A stretch of DNA of 64,000 bases from UMGS1002 sp964570825 (GTDB taxonomy: Bacteria; Bacillota; Clostridia; Oscillospirales; CAG-272). The notes beneath the pieces were generated by a model that did not search any database, had not been told where the DNA came from, and saw only the letters and a list, made by a program, of their open reading frames with translations. Position numbers and translations under genes: made by a program. The stretch spans positions 62,001-126,000 of the forward strand of contig CAZMZJ010000001.1 in assembly GCA_964570825.1 (NCBI GenBank), written 5' to 3'. This document shows positions 26,418-34,624 of this stretch, one piece after another. Positions within the stretch are counted from its first letter, which is position 1; every line of letters begins with the position of its first letter.

Positions 26418-27593
26418 TTATATTCTTGCGACTCCAGACTTGCGCGCCGCTTCGGCAACTGCCTTTGCAACAGCCGGACCGACTCTCTTATCGAATGCCG
26501 CGGGAATGATATAGTCGGCGCTGAGCTCTTCATCGCTGATAAGGCTGCTGAGAGCCCGTGAAGCCGCAATCTTCATGGCGTCGTTGATGTCTGAAGCGCG
26601 TACGTCGAATGTGCCTCTGAAGACGCCAGGGAATGCAAGAACGTTGTTTATCTGGTTCGGATAGTCGGAACGTCCGGTAGCAATAACCTTTGCTCCGCCT
26701 GCCTTTGCTTCGTCAGGGAAGATTTCGGGCGTCGGGTTGGCGCAGGCGAATACAATTGCATCCTTGTTCATTGTTCTGACCATTTCGGTTGTGACCATCT
26801 TCGGAGCGCTCACGCCGATGAAGGCATCAGCTCCGACAAGCACATCGGCGAGCGAACCCTTCTGGCAGGCAAGGTTTGTAACCTCGGCCATCTCGTTCTT
26901 TATCCAGTTCATATTTTCGGTACGGCCCTTGTATATGGCGCCGCTTCTGTCGCAGAGAATAATATTCTTAAATCCATCAGAAAGAAGGAGCTTGGTAATG
27001 GATATTGCGGCAGCACCTGCGCCGTTGATTACTATCTTTACATTTTCCTTCTTCTTGCCGACAACCTTAAGAGCGTTGGTCATTCCGGCAAGAGTGATGA
27101 TAGCCGTTCCGTGCTGGTCGTCGTGGAAGATCGGAATATCGCAGATTTGCTTGAGCTTTCTTTCAATTTCAAAGCAGCGGGGAGCGGCGATGTCCTCAAG
27201 GTTGACGCCGCCGAAAGAGCCAGAGAGCAGATATACCGTTCTCACGATCTCGTCAACATCCTTTGACTTGATGCAGAGAGGAAATGCGTCAACTCCGCCG
27301 AAAGCTTTGAAAAGAACGCACTTTCCTTCCATAACTGGCATGCCGGCCTCAGGTCCGATATCACCGAGACCAAGAACTGCGGTGCCGTCCGTGATAACTG
27401 CGCAAAGATTCCAGCGGCGGGTGAGCTCATAGCTCAGATTGACGTCTTTTTGGATTTCAAGGCAGGGCTGAGCAACGCCGGGGGTATAGGCAAGCGAAAG
27501 ATCTTCTCTTGTGGCAACCGGAACTTTTGTGATTACCTCAATCTTGCCCTTCCATTCGGCATGCTTCTTGAGCGATTCAACAGCGTAATTCAT
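26418..27593 (-). CDS. NAD(P)-dependent malic enzyme (oxaloacetate-decarboxylating)
   Basis: Oxidatively decarboxylates malate to pyruvate. It is the short bacterial form, 391 residues. N-terminal motifs are SLAYTPGVAQPC, VITDGTAVLGLGDIG and MPVMEGKCVLFKAF; the metal site is in IFHDDQHGTAI; the nucleotide-binding fold contains VINGAGAAAISI. The acidic DRSGAIYKGR stretch after the second strand suggests NAD preference, which is inference. The ATG follows AAGGAGA, and a sigma-A promoter lies 50-80 bp upstream. Confidence 0.95.
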   Translation of the reverse strand: MNYAVESLKKHAEWKGKIEVITKVPVATREDLSLAYTPGVAQPCLEIQKDVNLSYELTRRWNLCAVITDGTAVLGLGDIGPEAGMPVMEGKCVLFKAFGGVDAFPLCIKSKDVDEIVRTVYLLSGSFGGVNLEDIAAPRCFEIERKLKQICDIPIFHDDQHGTAIITLAGMTNALKVVGKKKENVKIVINGAGAAAISITKLLLSDGFKNIILCDRSGAIYKGRTENMNWIKNEMAEVTNLACQKGSLADVLVGADAFIGVSAPKMVTTEMVRTMNKDAIVFACANPTPEIFPDEAKAGGAKVIATGRSDYPNQINNVLAFPGVFRGTFDVRASDINDAMKIAASRALSSLISDEELSADYIIPAAFDKRVGPAVAKAVAEAARKSGVARI

Positions 27594-27641
27594 TTGTATC
27601 TCCTTGTTTTTAAAGTTTTTACAAGATTTCCAATCGTCAAT

Positions 27642-27670
27642 ATTATAACAATATTTGAAAGAAAAATCAA
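27642..27670 (-). promoter_or_regulatory. Sigma-A promoter of the malic enzyme gene
   Basis: On the minus strand TTGATT (27670-27665), a 17-bp spacer and TATAAT (27647-27642). Confidence 0.7.
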
Positions 27671-27737
27671 TAGCAGTTGCATATTTTCTTTGTTTAGCTT
27701 AAATTTAGGCGCAAGAAAGCAATAACATTTGTTATTA

Positions 27738-27766
27738 TTGACACTTGTGTCCGGCAATGATATAAT
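27738..27766 (+). promoter_or_regulatory. Consensus sigma-A promoter of the FAD oxidoreductase gene
   Basis: Exact TTGACA (27738-27743), 17-bp spacer, exact TATAAT (27761-27766). It predicts strong unregulated or repressor-controlled expression. Confidence 0.85.
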
Positions 27767-27820
27767 ATGCATGGCTTTAATATAAAAAATTCAATAAAAA
27801 TATGCAAATGAGGCTTACAG

Positions 27821-29185
27821 ATGGACAAACGCATCATGAAATGCGATGTGGCAGTGATAGGCGGCGGGCCGGGCGGGATTCCGGCTGCTCTCGCCGCGGC
27901 AAGGCACGGTGCAAAAGTAATATTATGCGAACGCAACGGACATCTCGGCGGGAACGCCGCAATGGGGCTGCCGCTTCTCGGTTTTTTGTCGCAGAACGGA
28001 AGACAGATAATCGGCGGAATACCGCAGGAATTTATCGACGACCTGATGAAAGATGGTTATTCCTTCGGGCACACGCGCTGTCCGATGCACAATTCGATAA
28101 CACTTGTTCACCCTGAAATGTTCCGCCTTCTGGCGCTTAAAAAGTGCCTTGAAGCGGGAGTAAGGGTGCTGTTCCACACAGAGGTCACCGGAGCTATGAC
28201 CGACAACGGAAGTCTTAGGACAGTCACCGTGACGGGCAAGGGAACACAGGTTGAAATATCAGCAGACGTTTATATAGACGCAACCGGAGACGGCGACCTC
28301 GGATATATCGCCGGCGCAAGATACGAGAAGGGAGCTGCCGAAAACGGCACGGTTCAGCCTCCAACAGTTATGTTTTCTCTTACAGGATTTGAAAAAGAAG
28401 AATTCATGCGCTTCATCGACGAGCATCCTGAAAATTTAAGTCAGCTTGAATCGGTTCAAATCGACAGCGGTTATAATACCAAGCTCTGGCGCAGCACGGA
28501 GAACTACGTATTTGTCGGAATGAAGGCATATCTTGATGAAATACGCAAAAAAACCGACTGCCCGATTCTGCGCGAAAATATAATTTTTATAAATTCGACA
28601 ATTCCCGGCAAGATATACGTCAACACTGTGCGCGTACCGGGCTGCGACGGCTCGAATATAGAAAGCCTTTCGGACGGCGAAATAAAAGGCCAGCTACAGA
28701 TTGAAGGTATTGTAAGAATTCTCAAGGAATACGTTCCCGGCTTTGAAAATGTCATGCTTGATTCGATAAGTCCGTCGATAGGAATCCGCGAAACAAGGAG
28801 ATTTCGCGGGCTTGAGAAGGTCACTGTCAAAGACGTCCTTGCCGGATACAAGCCGGAAAACACAATCGCTCTTGCCGGATACAAGATTGACATACATAAC
28901 GGCAACGGCGAGGGAACAATTCTTAAAAAGGTCGAGGAGCCGTATGGCATACCGCTCGGCTCTGTGATAAGCGCCGACTATGACAATCTGCTTTTCTCGG
29001 GAAGGTGCATCTCTATGGACCATGAAACGCTCGGCTCTATGCGCGTCATGCCCACCTGTATGGCGATAGGTCAGGGCGCCGGAACCCTTGCCGCCTGCGC
29101 CGTGAAGCATGGAATCAAAGCAAAGGATGTCGGGTACGGCGAGGTCATTAGTATTTTGCTTAAAGACAAGGCAATATTAAAATAA
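27821..29185 (+). CDS. FAD-dependent oxidoreductase (PF12831-like)
   Basis: 454-residue flavoprotein. The dinucleotide-binding motif VAVIGGGPGGIPAALAAARHG with the following acidic CERNG binds FAD. The continuation GGNAAMGLPLLGF and the later VYIDATGDGDLGY are typical of the PF12831 group of FAD-dependent oxidoreductases. A C-terminal FAD motif reads LLFSGRCISMDHETLGSMR. The physiological substrate cannot be told. It is a monocistronic unit with a consensus promoter in front and a terminator behind; no electron-transfer partner is adjacent. Confidence 0.85.
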   Translation: MDKRIMKCDVAVIGGGPGGIPAALAAARHGAKVILCERNGHLGGNAAMGLPLLGFLSQNGRQIIGGIPQEFIDDLMKDGYSFGHTRCPMHNSITLVHPEMFRLLALKKCLEAGVRVLFHTEVTGAMTDNGSLRTVTVTGKGTQVEISADVYIDATGDGDLGYIAGARYEKGAAENGTVQPPTVMFSLTGFEKEEFMRFIDEHPENLSQLESVQIDSGYNTKLWRSTENYVFVGMKAYLDEIRKKTDCPILRENIIFINSTIPGKIYVNTVRVPGCDGSNIESLSDGEIKGQLQIEGIVRILKEYVPGFENVMLDSISPSIGIRETRRFRGLEKVTVKDVLAGYKPENTIALAGYKIDIHNGNGEGTILKKVEEPYGIPLGSVISADYDNLLFSGRCISMDHETLGSMRVMPTCMAIGQGAGTLAACAVKHGIKAKDVGYGEVISILLKDKAILK

Positions 29186-29190
29186 TTTCA

Positions 29191-29225
29191 AAAAATGCAG
29201 GGAGATTTAATCCCTGCATTTTTTA
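29191..29225 (+). terminator. Terminator of the FAD oxidoreductase gene
   Basis: AAAAATGCAGGGA pairs with TCCCTGCATTTTT, and a T-run follows; it begins six bases after the stop codon. Confidence 0.9.
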
Positions 29226-29296
29226 TTGCTTCCTCCTCCAATAATTGCTTAGTTTATTATATCTTAAAAAACAATAAACTATATCCGGAGCAAATG

Positions 29297-29308
29297 ATAC
29301 CGCGGTAT
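29297..29308 (+). promoter_or_regulatory. 12-bp perfect palindrome upstream of the PdaA-like gene
   Basis: ATACCGCGGTAT is a gapless palindrome 27 bp before the start codon, a possible operator for a dimeric regulator. No other copy was noticed in the window. Confidence 0.3.
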
Positions 29309-29334
29309 TTTGCGTCCGGGAGGTTAAAGTTATA

Positions 29335-30120
29335 ATGAAAAAAAAGTTAACATTTTTACTGCTTATTTCATGCTGCATAATTCTGATATTCTCTTTGTCT
29401 GCCGACGCATCATGCGAGGTTTTCAACTGGTACTGCAAGCGTGTAAAAGGCCATATGCAGCCGCGCTGCGACAGCAATATGAGTTTTATTGAAGATTACG
29501 GAGGCTATTATATTGACAAAAAACACGGCGACAGCTGTTCTTCAAAGGTAGTATACCTCACATTCGACGCCGGATACGAAAACGGAAATATCGAACGTAT
29601 TCTCGATACTCTTAAGGAAAAGCAGGTGCCCGCGGCTTTCTTTATTCTCAGTAATCTGGTTATAAAGAACACCGACCTTGTGAAGCGTATGACAGCAGAA
29701 GGCCATATCGTATGCAATCATACCTCGACACACAAGGATATGACAAAATTCCACACTCTCGAGGAGTTTGGCGCGGAGCTTAAAAAGCTTGAATGTGTTT
29801 ATAAGGACTGCACAGGTCAGAAGATATCATGCTATTATCGGCCGCCAAAGGGGATGTTCAGCGAAGAAAATTTGAAATTTGCAAAGGAGCTCGGATATAA
29901 AACAATATTCTGGAGCTTTGCATATGCCGACTGGGACAACTGCAGGCAGCCGGATCCTGAGTACGCTTTTAACCTGATCATGAATAATATTCATAACGGA
30001 GCGGTAATTCTGCTTCACCCGACATCAAAGACCAACGCCGACATTCTCGGCCGTCTGATTGACGCCATTAAAAAAGAAGGCTACAGTTTCGGTACGCTTG
30101 ACGAGCTGACAGCGGAATGA
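29335..30120 (+). CDS. PdaA-like polysaccharide deacetylase (delta-lactam biosynthetic type)
   Basis: Secreted de-N-acetylase of 261 residues, probably acting on muramic acid in spore cortex peptidoglycan. It has an N-terminal signal or anchor helix (about residues 4-24). The NodB motifs are YLTFDAGYENG (the PdaA variant of TFDDG), the metal-binding histidines in CNHTSTHKDM, YYRPPKG, and the late AVILLHPTSKTNAD. TFDAGYENG separates PdaA-type enzymes from ordinary NodB proteins. GGGAGG lies 11 bases upstream. It is followed 12 bp later by a second deacetylase gene. Confidence 0.85.
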   Translation: MKKKLTFLLLISCCIILIFSLSADASCEVFNWYCKRVKGHMQPRCDSNMSFIEDYGGYYIDKKHGDSCSSKVVYLTFDAGYENGNIERILDTLKEKQVPAAFFILSNLVIKNTDLVKRMTAEGHIVCNHTSTHKDMTKFHTLEEFGAELKKLECVYKDCTGQKISCYYRPPKGMFSEENLKFAKELGYKTIFWSFAYADWDNCRQPDPEYAFNLIMNNIHNGAVILLHPTSKTNADILGRLIDAIKKEGYSFGTLDELTAE

Positions 30121-30132
30121 AGGACAAAATAA

Positions 30133-30861
30133 ATGTTTCTCTTCAAAAGGAAAAAGAACAATAGGCATATCAAAAAAGCGTTTGCCTGTATTGCAGCAGC
30201 AATATGTCTGATTCAACAGCCGTCAATGCCGGCTTTTAATGCACCACAAAAAAAAATGGCGGCTGTTTATACAAAAAAAGAGAATAAAGGAAAGAAAATT
30301 GCTCTTACTTTTGACGACGGCCCTCATCCGGTTTATACCGAAAAAATTCTCGATATTCTTCTCGAATATGATATTCCGGCAACATTTTTCGTGGTCGGCG
30401 AAAACGCAAGCCTTTATCCCGAAATAATTATCAGAACTGTGAACGAAGGTCACGAAATCGGAAATCACACCTATTATCACCGGCATCTTTCTGAAATGAA
30501 GACATACCAGATTAAGAAGGAAATCCAGTTGTGCGAAAAAACAATCTATGAAATCTGCGAATACAAGACAAAGCTTTTCCGCCCTCCCGAGGGTATCTTG
30601 CCGGACGAAATCTGCAGATACGCCGCAAGGGAGGATTATACTGTCGTACTCTGGAGCATAGACACGCGCGACTGGGCGCATACTCCGGTAAGTGTTATGG
30701 TCAACACTGTTGAAACAAGCATATCGTCCGGAGAGATAATTCTCATGCACGACTATATCATCAACAGCAAAACCCCCGAAGCTCTGAAAATCATTATCCC
30801 GTACCTTCTTCGGGAGGGGTATGTTTTTGTAACAGTAAGCGAACTGATCGGGAGCGAATAA
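30133..30861 (+). CDS. Polysaccharide deacetylase, NodB family
   Basis: 242-residue secreted or membrane-anchored carbohydrate esterase. A basic N-terminus is followed by a hydrophobic stretch (about residues 15-35). The NodB domain shows IALTFDDGPHP, HEIGNHTYYHRHLSEM, FRPPEG and VLWSIDTRDW, so all five CE4 motifs including the metal triad are present. The likely substrate is peptidoglycan GlcNAc or MurNAc. Pairing with the PdaA-like gene suggests a cell wall or cortex role; the two are probably co-transcribed. Confidence 0.88.
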   Translation: MFLFKRKKNNRHIKKAFACIAAAICLIQQPSMPAFNAPQKKMAAVYTKKENKGKKIALTFDDGPHPVYTEKILDILLEYDIPATFFVVGENASLYPEIIIRTVNEGHEIGNHTYYHRHLSEMKTYQIKKEIQLCEKTIYEICEYKTKLFRPPEGILPDEICRYAAREDYTVVLWSIDTRDWAHTPVSVMVNTVETSISSGEIILMHDYIINSKTPEALKIIIPYLLREGYVFVTVSELIGSE

Positions 30862-30894
30862 AAAAGCGATTCCGGAATTTTGGAATCGCTTTTA
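30862..30894 (+). terminator. Bidirectional terminator between convergent genes
   Basis: AAAAGCGATTCC and GGAATCGCTTTT form a stem starting right after the deacetylase stop codon, with A- and T-tracts on the two sides. It serves both the plus-strand gene and the minus-strand gene ending at 30899. Confidence 0.85.
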
Positions 30895-30898
30895 TTTA

Positions 30899-31900
30899 TT
30901 AGATTACCGATTCGCTATCGCCGTCGCCGTTGCTGTCACCATCTTCTCCGCCTTTGCCATTCTCCTCGGCCGGACCGCTCTCAATCATATATTTTTCAAT
31001 AACAGGGTATGCGGCATAAACAGTTATGAAGCCTGAAAATGCCATGAAATAAAAGAGCGGAAGTATAAGAGGAACTATTATATTCAACGGAATTAAAAGC
31101 ATGATAAGGCAGAAATTCAAAGCAGCCATCGCGAATATCCCGAGGAGAGCCATAATATTCCGCTTGATTCCGAGCACCGTGAAAATAAACGAGTTTTTGA
31201 ATATCTTCCATATTTTAAGGTCAAAGGTAACAGCCTGAAGGTAAATATAAAACCTCATAATGGTATATATGATTATCAGTGCAATCGTAACGACATACAT
31301 GACGTCCATCATATACGAGCTGACTTTATAATAGAAAAAGAGAAAATCGTAAAAAAGCAGAAATATGATTAAACCGTCAATAAGGCCTATGAAAAAGCCC
31401 TGCCTGAAATTTTTACGTATAGCATAAAAATAATCCGAAATAACAAAGACGGGTTCGCCCCTCACAAGGCCGCGAAGCAGGTATGTCCCCCCGATATTCT
31501 GCCATCCGAACGTCAGCCAATATAATATGGCTATTGCACCAATGATATAAAATACATATGAGTTATACGCCGGCGGGTTCATTTGAAAGCTCATAACAGA
31601 GAGCATAAGGTCGGCGGCCGGCGAATTTGATATAAACGCCGCGCTGTAAACCGTCGGGTACAGAACATTGACCGGAGCTTTGGTCGTGGGTCCCATGAAA
31701 TATATAAAGACCGCCACTATAATCGGCAAGACAAGAAATATCATCAGAAGATTTACGGACAGCAGCTTGTTCCACTTCCTGCCGAAATATTTGAAAAAAT
31801 TTTTCAGGTTCTTCGGCCCTTCATCTTCTTTTTCAACGCCTTTCCCGTTCCGGTTCAGATTGAACAGGTTAGCAAACGTGAATTTATTATTGTCCTTCAA
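30899..31900 (-). CDS. DUF624/YesL-like membrane protein
   Basis: 333-residue polytopic membrane protein of unknown function. After a charged N-terminus (about 45 residues) there are six or so helices, including LLMIFLVLPIIVAVFIYF. The loop GLVRGEPVFVISDYFYAIRK resembles the R-G-E-x-V-x-x-x-D-F-F-x-x-F-R signature of YesL/DUF624 proteins. The acidic glycine-rich tail (about 25 residues) is low complexity. The start is TTG at 31900, with AAAGGA about nine bases upstream inside the 3' end of the preceding gene. It forms a pair with the next membrane gene. Confidence 0.6.
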   Translation of the reverse strand: MKDNNKFTFANLFNLNRNGKGVEKEDEGPKNLKNFFKYFGRKWNKLLSVNLLMIFLVLPIIVAVFIYFMGPTTKAPVNVLYPTVYSAAFISNSPAADLMLSVMSFQMNPPAYNSYVFYIIGAIAILYWLTFGWQNIGGTYLLRGLVRGEPVFVISDYFYAIRKNFRQGFFIGLIDGLIIFLLFYDFLFFYYKVSSYMMDVMYVVTIALIIIYTIMRFYIYLQAVTFDLKIWKIFKNSFIFTVLGIKRNIMALLGIFAMAALNFCLIMLLIPLNIIVPLILPLFYFMAFSGFITVYAAYPVIEKYMIESGPAEENGKGGEDGDSNGDGDSESVI

Positions 31901-31914
31901 ATTTTTATAATCCT

Positions 31915-32571
31915 TTACAAAATGATTTTTAAGATATATCGATATGCAGCATCAGCAAGTATAACATAACCGAATAATATTAAGAACATTATGCAGTATT
32001 TCCAGAAATGCCAGGACTTAAGGATTGCATATATATTCCTGCAGCGCTTCCAGAAGTCCGAGTACATTTCAGACATTACGCATCCGGATATTACGATAAG
32101 GCAGAATATTAAAAATTTCAATGCAAACAAGCTTGTTACAAGCCATGTTTTTCCGCCCGGATAATAATTCCGGCATAACAAGAAATCGATGCAGAGTGCC
32201 GCGGAAAGCCCGTAATAAAAACCGGTCAGCATCGCCGCGGCGCGGTTAATTAAACCAGAAATATATGTAAAACCAGATAATAATATTATAAACGATATTT
32301 TGAAGATGTCAACCGAATTAAAAATAATTTCATAGATAAGTTCGTTTGAAAAATCACCCGCCGGAGCAGGGAGGAACATCCCGNNNNNNNNNNAGATCCT
32401 ATCTACTATACCGTTTCGCAGGTTTTCGGATATATATGAATTCAAAAGCGAACCGAGACATGCTGATATTGAAAATATAATTATATATATGACTGTCAGT
32501 CTTGTCCGCGCGTATCCGGGCCTGTTAAGCTGCCTGATTTTTTCTAAATCTATTTTGGCTGCCGCATCCAT
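31915..32571 (-). CDS. Membrane protein of unknown function, interrupted by an assembly gap
   Basis: About 218 residues as given, with at least five hydrophobic segments (for example LTVIYIIIFSISACLGSLL and KISFIILLSGFTYISGLI). Topology and size recall SpoIIM-like proteins, but similarity is too weak to name it. Ten N bases (32384-32393) interrupt the codons for about residues 60-63; the true length of the gap is unknown, so the frame across it is an assumption. The start follows AAGGTGA. It is the first gene of a two-gene minus-strand unit. Confidence 0.5.
   Translation of the reverse strand: MDAAAKIDLEKIRQLNRPGYARTRLTVIYIIIFSISACLGSLLNSYISENLRNGIVDRIXXXXGMFLPAPAGDFSNELIYEIIFNSVDIFKISFIILLSGFTYISGLINRAAAMLTGFYYGLSAALCIDFLLCRNYYPGGKTWLVTSLFALKFLIFCLIVISGCVMSEMYSDFWKRCRNIYAILKSWHFWKYCIMFLILFGYVILADAAYRYILKIIL
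32384..32393. other. Assembly gap (10 N)
   Basis: Ten consecutive undetermined bases, the only ambiguity in the window. A round number of N usually marks a scaffold join rather than a measured distance. Confidence 0.98.
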
Positions 32572-32667
32572 ATATTCACCTTCCTCATATGTGTTTTTTA
32601 TAATAATATGAGGAATGATATGGATTTATCCATTACATCTACGTCGAAGCCGAAAAGAAAAAATATG

Positions 32668-33435
32668 TCAGGAGTTACGTCTCATTATTTCAAAAGCAAT
32701 GACTGCCGCGGAGGATGCCGTTGTGAGCGATCCCATGAATTTACGTCCATAATCAATACGGACGATTTCATCCGAAAGCTCAAGGAGAGAACGAGATATA
32801 CCCCTTTTCTCGCCGCCTATGATCAGCAAAAGAGGCTTTTTAAGTTCGGCATCATATATTGAAACCGAATCCCGTATTCCGGCGCTGACTATTCTGTATC
32901 CGGCCGACTTTAATTTTTTTACTGCAGCGATCATATCTTCCGTATAGATGTCAATCAGTTCCGTCGTGCCAGCGGAGGCTTTTATGACCGTCGCCGCAGC
33001 TGTCATCCAGTTCCTCTGACCGAGAATAATTCCGTCAGCCCCGGCGGCGTAAAGCGAACGCACTGTGTACCCGAAATTGTACGGGTCCTCTATACCGTCA
33101 AGCAGAGCAAAAAATCCGCTTTTCGGAATTTTATCGGCAGACAGCTTGGAGAACATACGTTCCGTGCAGAGAGCCACGATACCGCCATGAGTGTTTCCTG
33201 TGGCAATATCTGCCAATTTTTCCGCGGAAACAATATGAATTTCAAATCCGAGCGCTTCGGATTTTTTGCGAAGAAAGGATAACTCCCGCGCTTTATCGGC
33301 TGCTGATTCCGCAGTAATAAGAACACGTATTATTTTTCGGTTGTTTATGCCAAGCTCAATAGCTTTTATGAGAGCGCTCAGCGAGGTCATTCCTTCGACA
33401 ACGACAAATGTGAAATTTTCATTCTGGCAATCCAT
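32668..33435 (-). CDS. TrmH-family (SPOUT) RNA methyltransferase
   Basis: 255-residue RNA 2'-O-methyltransferase candidate, with a small substrate-binding N-domain (containing GNTHGGIVALC) and a C-terminal SPOUT knot. Motif 1 is DPYNFGYTVRSLYAAG with the catalytic Arg, and motif 2 is LLLIIGGEKRGIS. Motif 3, normally SLNVSVA, reads SLTTASSAA and lacks the usual Asn, so activity or target may differ. The frame opens at a TTG (33453), but GAAGGTG lies eight bases before the ATG at 33435, which is the better start. It is divergent from spoIIID. Confidence 0.85.
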   Translation of the reverse strand: MDCQNENFTFVVVEGMTSLSALIKAIELGINNRKIIRVLITAESAADKARELSFLRKKSEALGFEIHIVSAEKLADIATGNTHGGIVALCTERMFSKLSADKIPKSGFFALLDGIEDPYNFGYTVRSLYAAGADGIILGQRNWMTAAATVIKASAGTTELIDIYTEDMIAAVKKLKSAGYRIVSAGIRDSVSIYDAELKKPLLLIIGGEKRGISRSLLELSDEIVRIDYGRKFMGSLTTASSAAVIAFEIMRRNS

Positions 33436-33455
33436 AAAAAAAGACACCTTCAATT

Positions 33456-33482
33456 ATATTTTTGCGACGCCCAACATAAGAT
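33456..33482 (+). promoter_or_regulatory. spoIIID: Possible sigma-E promoter of spoIIID
   Basis: ATATT (33456-33460), a 14-bp spacer and CATAAGAT (33475-33482) fit the sigma-E pattern. In Bacillus subtilis spoIIID is transcribed by sigma-E, so the position is as expected. The assignment is by eye only. Confidence 0.45.
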
Positions 33483-33497
33483 TTAGTGAAATCTTAT
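33476..33497 (+). repeat. Inverted repeat at the spoIIID promoter
   Basis: ATAAGATTT and AAATCTTAT, nine bases each, are perfect complements around AGTG. The repeat covers the putative -10 element and the transcription start, so it could be an operator. Confidence 0.55.
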
Positions 33498-33513
33498 ATC
33501 GGAGTTTATGATT

Positions 33514-33786
33514 ATGATGTACATATCCGGAAATAAAGAAAGATGCGTTCAGCTCGCAGCATATATGATTGAAAACAATTCAACCGTTCGCAATACGGCA
33601 AAAAAATTCGGGATAAGCAAAAGCACGGTACATAAAGACGTAACTCAAATACTGCGGCAGGTCAATAAGCCTATGTATTTTGAAGTTAAAAAGGTTCTTG
33701 AAATAAACAAACGCGAGCGGCACCTGCGCGGCGGCGAGGCCACAAAGAAAAAATATTCGGAGATGCCTAAGAAAAAAAGAAGCTGA
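33514..33786 (+). CDS. spoIIID: Sporulation transcriptional regulator SpoIIID
   Basis: Small DNA-binding regulator of mother-cell gene expression. The roughly 90-residue sequence matches the family throughout: helix-turn-helix NSTVRNTAKKFGISKSTVHK, then VNKPMYFEVKKVLEINK, the strongly conserved ERHLRGGEATKKKY, and a basic tail. There are three clustered ATGs (33508, 33514, 33517); GGAG at 33501-33504 best fits 33514. Its presence is strong evidence for an endospore former. Confidence 0.96.
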   Translation: MMYISGNKERCVQLAAYMIENNSTVRNTAKKFGISKSTVHKDVTQILRQVNKPMYFEVKKVLEINKRERHLRGGEATKKKYSEMPKKKRS

Positions 33787-33831
33787 AAGCATGAGGAAAG
33801 CCGGGAATATATGACTTTAATAAAAAAGACA

Positions 33832-33859
33832 ATTATACAAAATGCAAATTTTGTATAAT
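33832..33859 (+). repeat. 12-bp inverted repeat of ATTATACAAAAT
   Basis: ATTATACAAAAT (33832-33843), loop GCAA, ATTTTGTATAAT (33848-33859): perfect complementarity. The same 12-mer occurs twice in direct orientation at 34544-34568, on the other side of the flavodoxin-like gene. The right arm contains TATAAT. Confidence 0.8.
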
Positions 33860-34052
33860 GCAGGGAGCGGATTCGAAGAAAAACGGCTTAATTATATACT
33901 TATAACCGTACAGGCTGTTGTTTTAATGCGAAAAATTATTGTATGCCATGGTGCGGATATCTTTGAACATTTTTGTATTGTGGATAATCAACAATAATAT
34001 TCCGCTAATATGTAATATGCTACAAAAATAATTATGGCAACAGATAATATAT

Positions 34053-34080
34053 TTGCAACGTAAAATAAATATGATATAAT
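34053..34080 (+). promoter_or_regulatory. Sigma-A promoter of the flavodoxin-like gene
   Basis: TTGCAA (34053-34058), a 16-bp spacer and TATAAT (34075-34080), 37 bp before the start codon. Confidence 0.6.
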
Positions 34081-34117
34081 TAAAAACAATCGGTAAAATT
34101 TTTGGAGGAAAAATAAA

Positions 34118-34540
34118 ATGCCTATAAAAATGAGAGTTCTTTACTGGTCGAACAAAGCAAAAATTAAAACCATCGCAAACGCTATCAAGAATGAATTTGA
34201 GCTTAGCCTTAACTCTGTTGATGTTATCCCGCCGGCTTATTCCTGCGATAAGGAAAGAATAGTTATCCTTTGCATTTCTATCAACGATCAGCCCGAAGAT
34301 CAGTTAAGACTCTTCTGCCACGAGCTTACCAAGCAAAGAGCCCAGAACGTAGCCCTTATCATAGACGGCAACGAAAAAGGCGCAAAATACATAAAGGACA
34401 TCCTGTCACAGACTGGTACGAATTTAATCAACGATGTGCTTTTTGTGAAAGGCGGTTTACCGTTCTTATCAAAGCTCGGCGACTCCGAAAAGGCCGAGGT
34501 GCTTTCCTGGGCGCACAGAATCGTCGAAAAGCTTCAATAA
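34118..34540 (+). CDS. Small flavodoxin-like protein
   Basis: 140 residues. MRVLYWSNKAKIKTIANAIKN resembles the first strand, phosphate loop and helix of flavodoxins (usually S-x-T-G-N-T), but the loop is W-S-N-K-A-K, lacking the Thr/Ser-Gly pattern. Alternating strands (RIVILCISIND, NVALIIDGNE, DVLFVKGGLPF) support an alpha/beta flavodoxin-like fold. FMN binding is doubtful. The start is well defined by TTGGAGG. It has its own promoter and is flanked on both sides by copies of a 12-bp motif. Function unknown. Confidence 0.6.
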   Translation: MPIKMRVLYWSNKAKIKTIANAIKNEFELSLNSVDVIPPAYSCDKERIVILCISINDQPEDQLRLFCHELTKQRAQNVALIIDGNEKGAKYIKDILSQTGTNLINDVLFVKGGLPFLSKLGDSEKAEVLSWAHRIVEKLQ

Positions 34541-34543
34541 GCT

Positions 34544-34568
34544 ATTATACAAAATCATTATACAAAAT
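34544..34568 (+). repeat. Direct repeat of ATTATACAAAAT downstream of the flavodoxin-like gene
   Basis: Two identical 12-mers (34544-34555 and 34557-34568) are separated by one base and start four bases after the stop codon. They are identical to the left arm of the inverted repeat at 33832. Confidence 0.8.
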
Positions 34569-34624
34569 ATTTCGCAACGGATCCGGCAGCTGCATTTATC
34601 ATTTATCGCAGGCCGGTCCGTTTT

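Larger units (their letters stand above)
33787..34117. other. 331-bp intergenic region between spoIIID and the flavodoxin-like gene
   Basis: AT-rich region without a convincing ORF or RNA. It holds the 12-bp inverted repeat at 33832-33859 and the promoter at 34053-34080. No terminator for spoIIID is evident apart from that repeat, which lacks a T-run. Confidence 0.6.

Noticed and set aside
26737..27432. 231-codon plus-strand frame
   Set aside because: Antisense to the malic enzyme gene, whose motifs are complete; the long open frame comes from codon bias.
32384..32393. Possible frameshift or recombination site in the membrane protein gene
   Set aside because: The ten N are an assembly gap; nothing biological can be concluded from it.
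32608..32862. 84-codon plus-strand frame
   Set aside because: Mostly antisense to the TrmH-family gene, without a ribosome-binding site or family resemblance.
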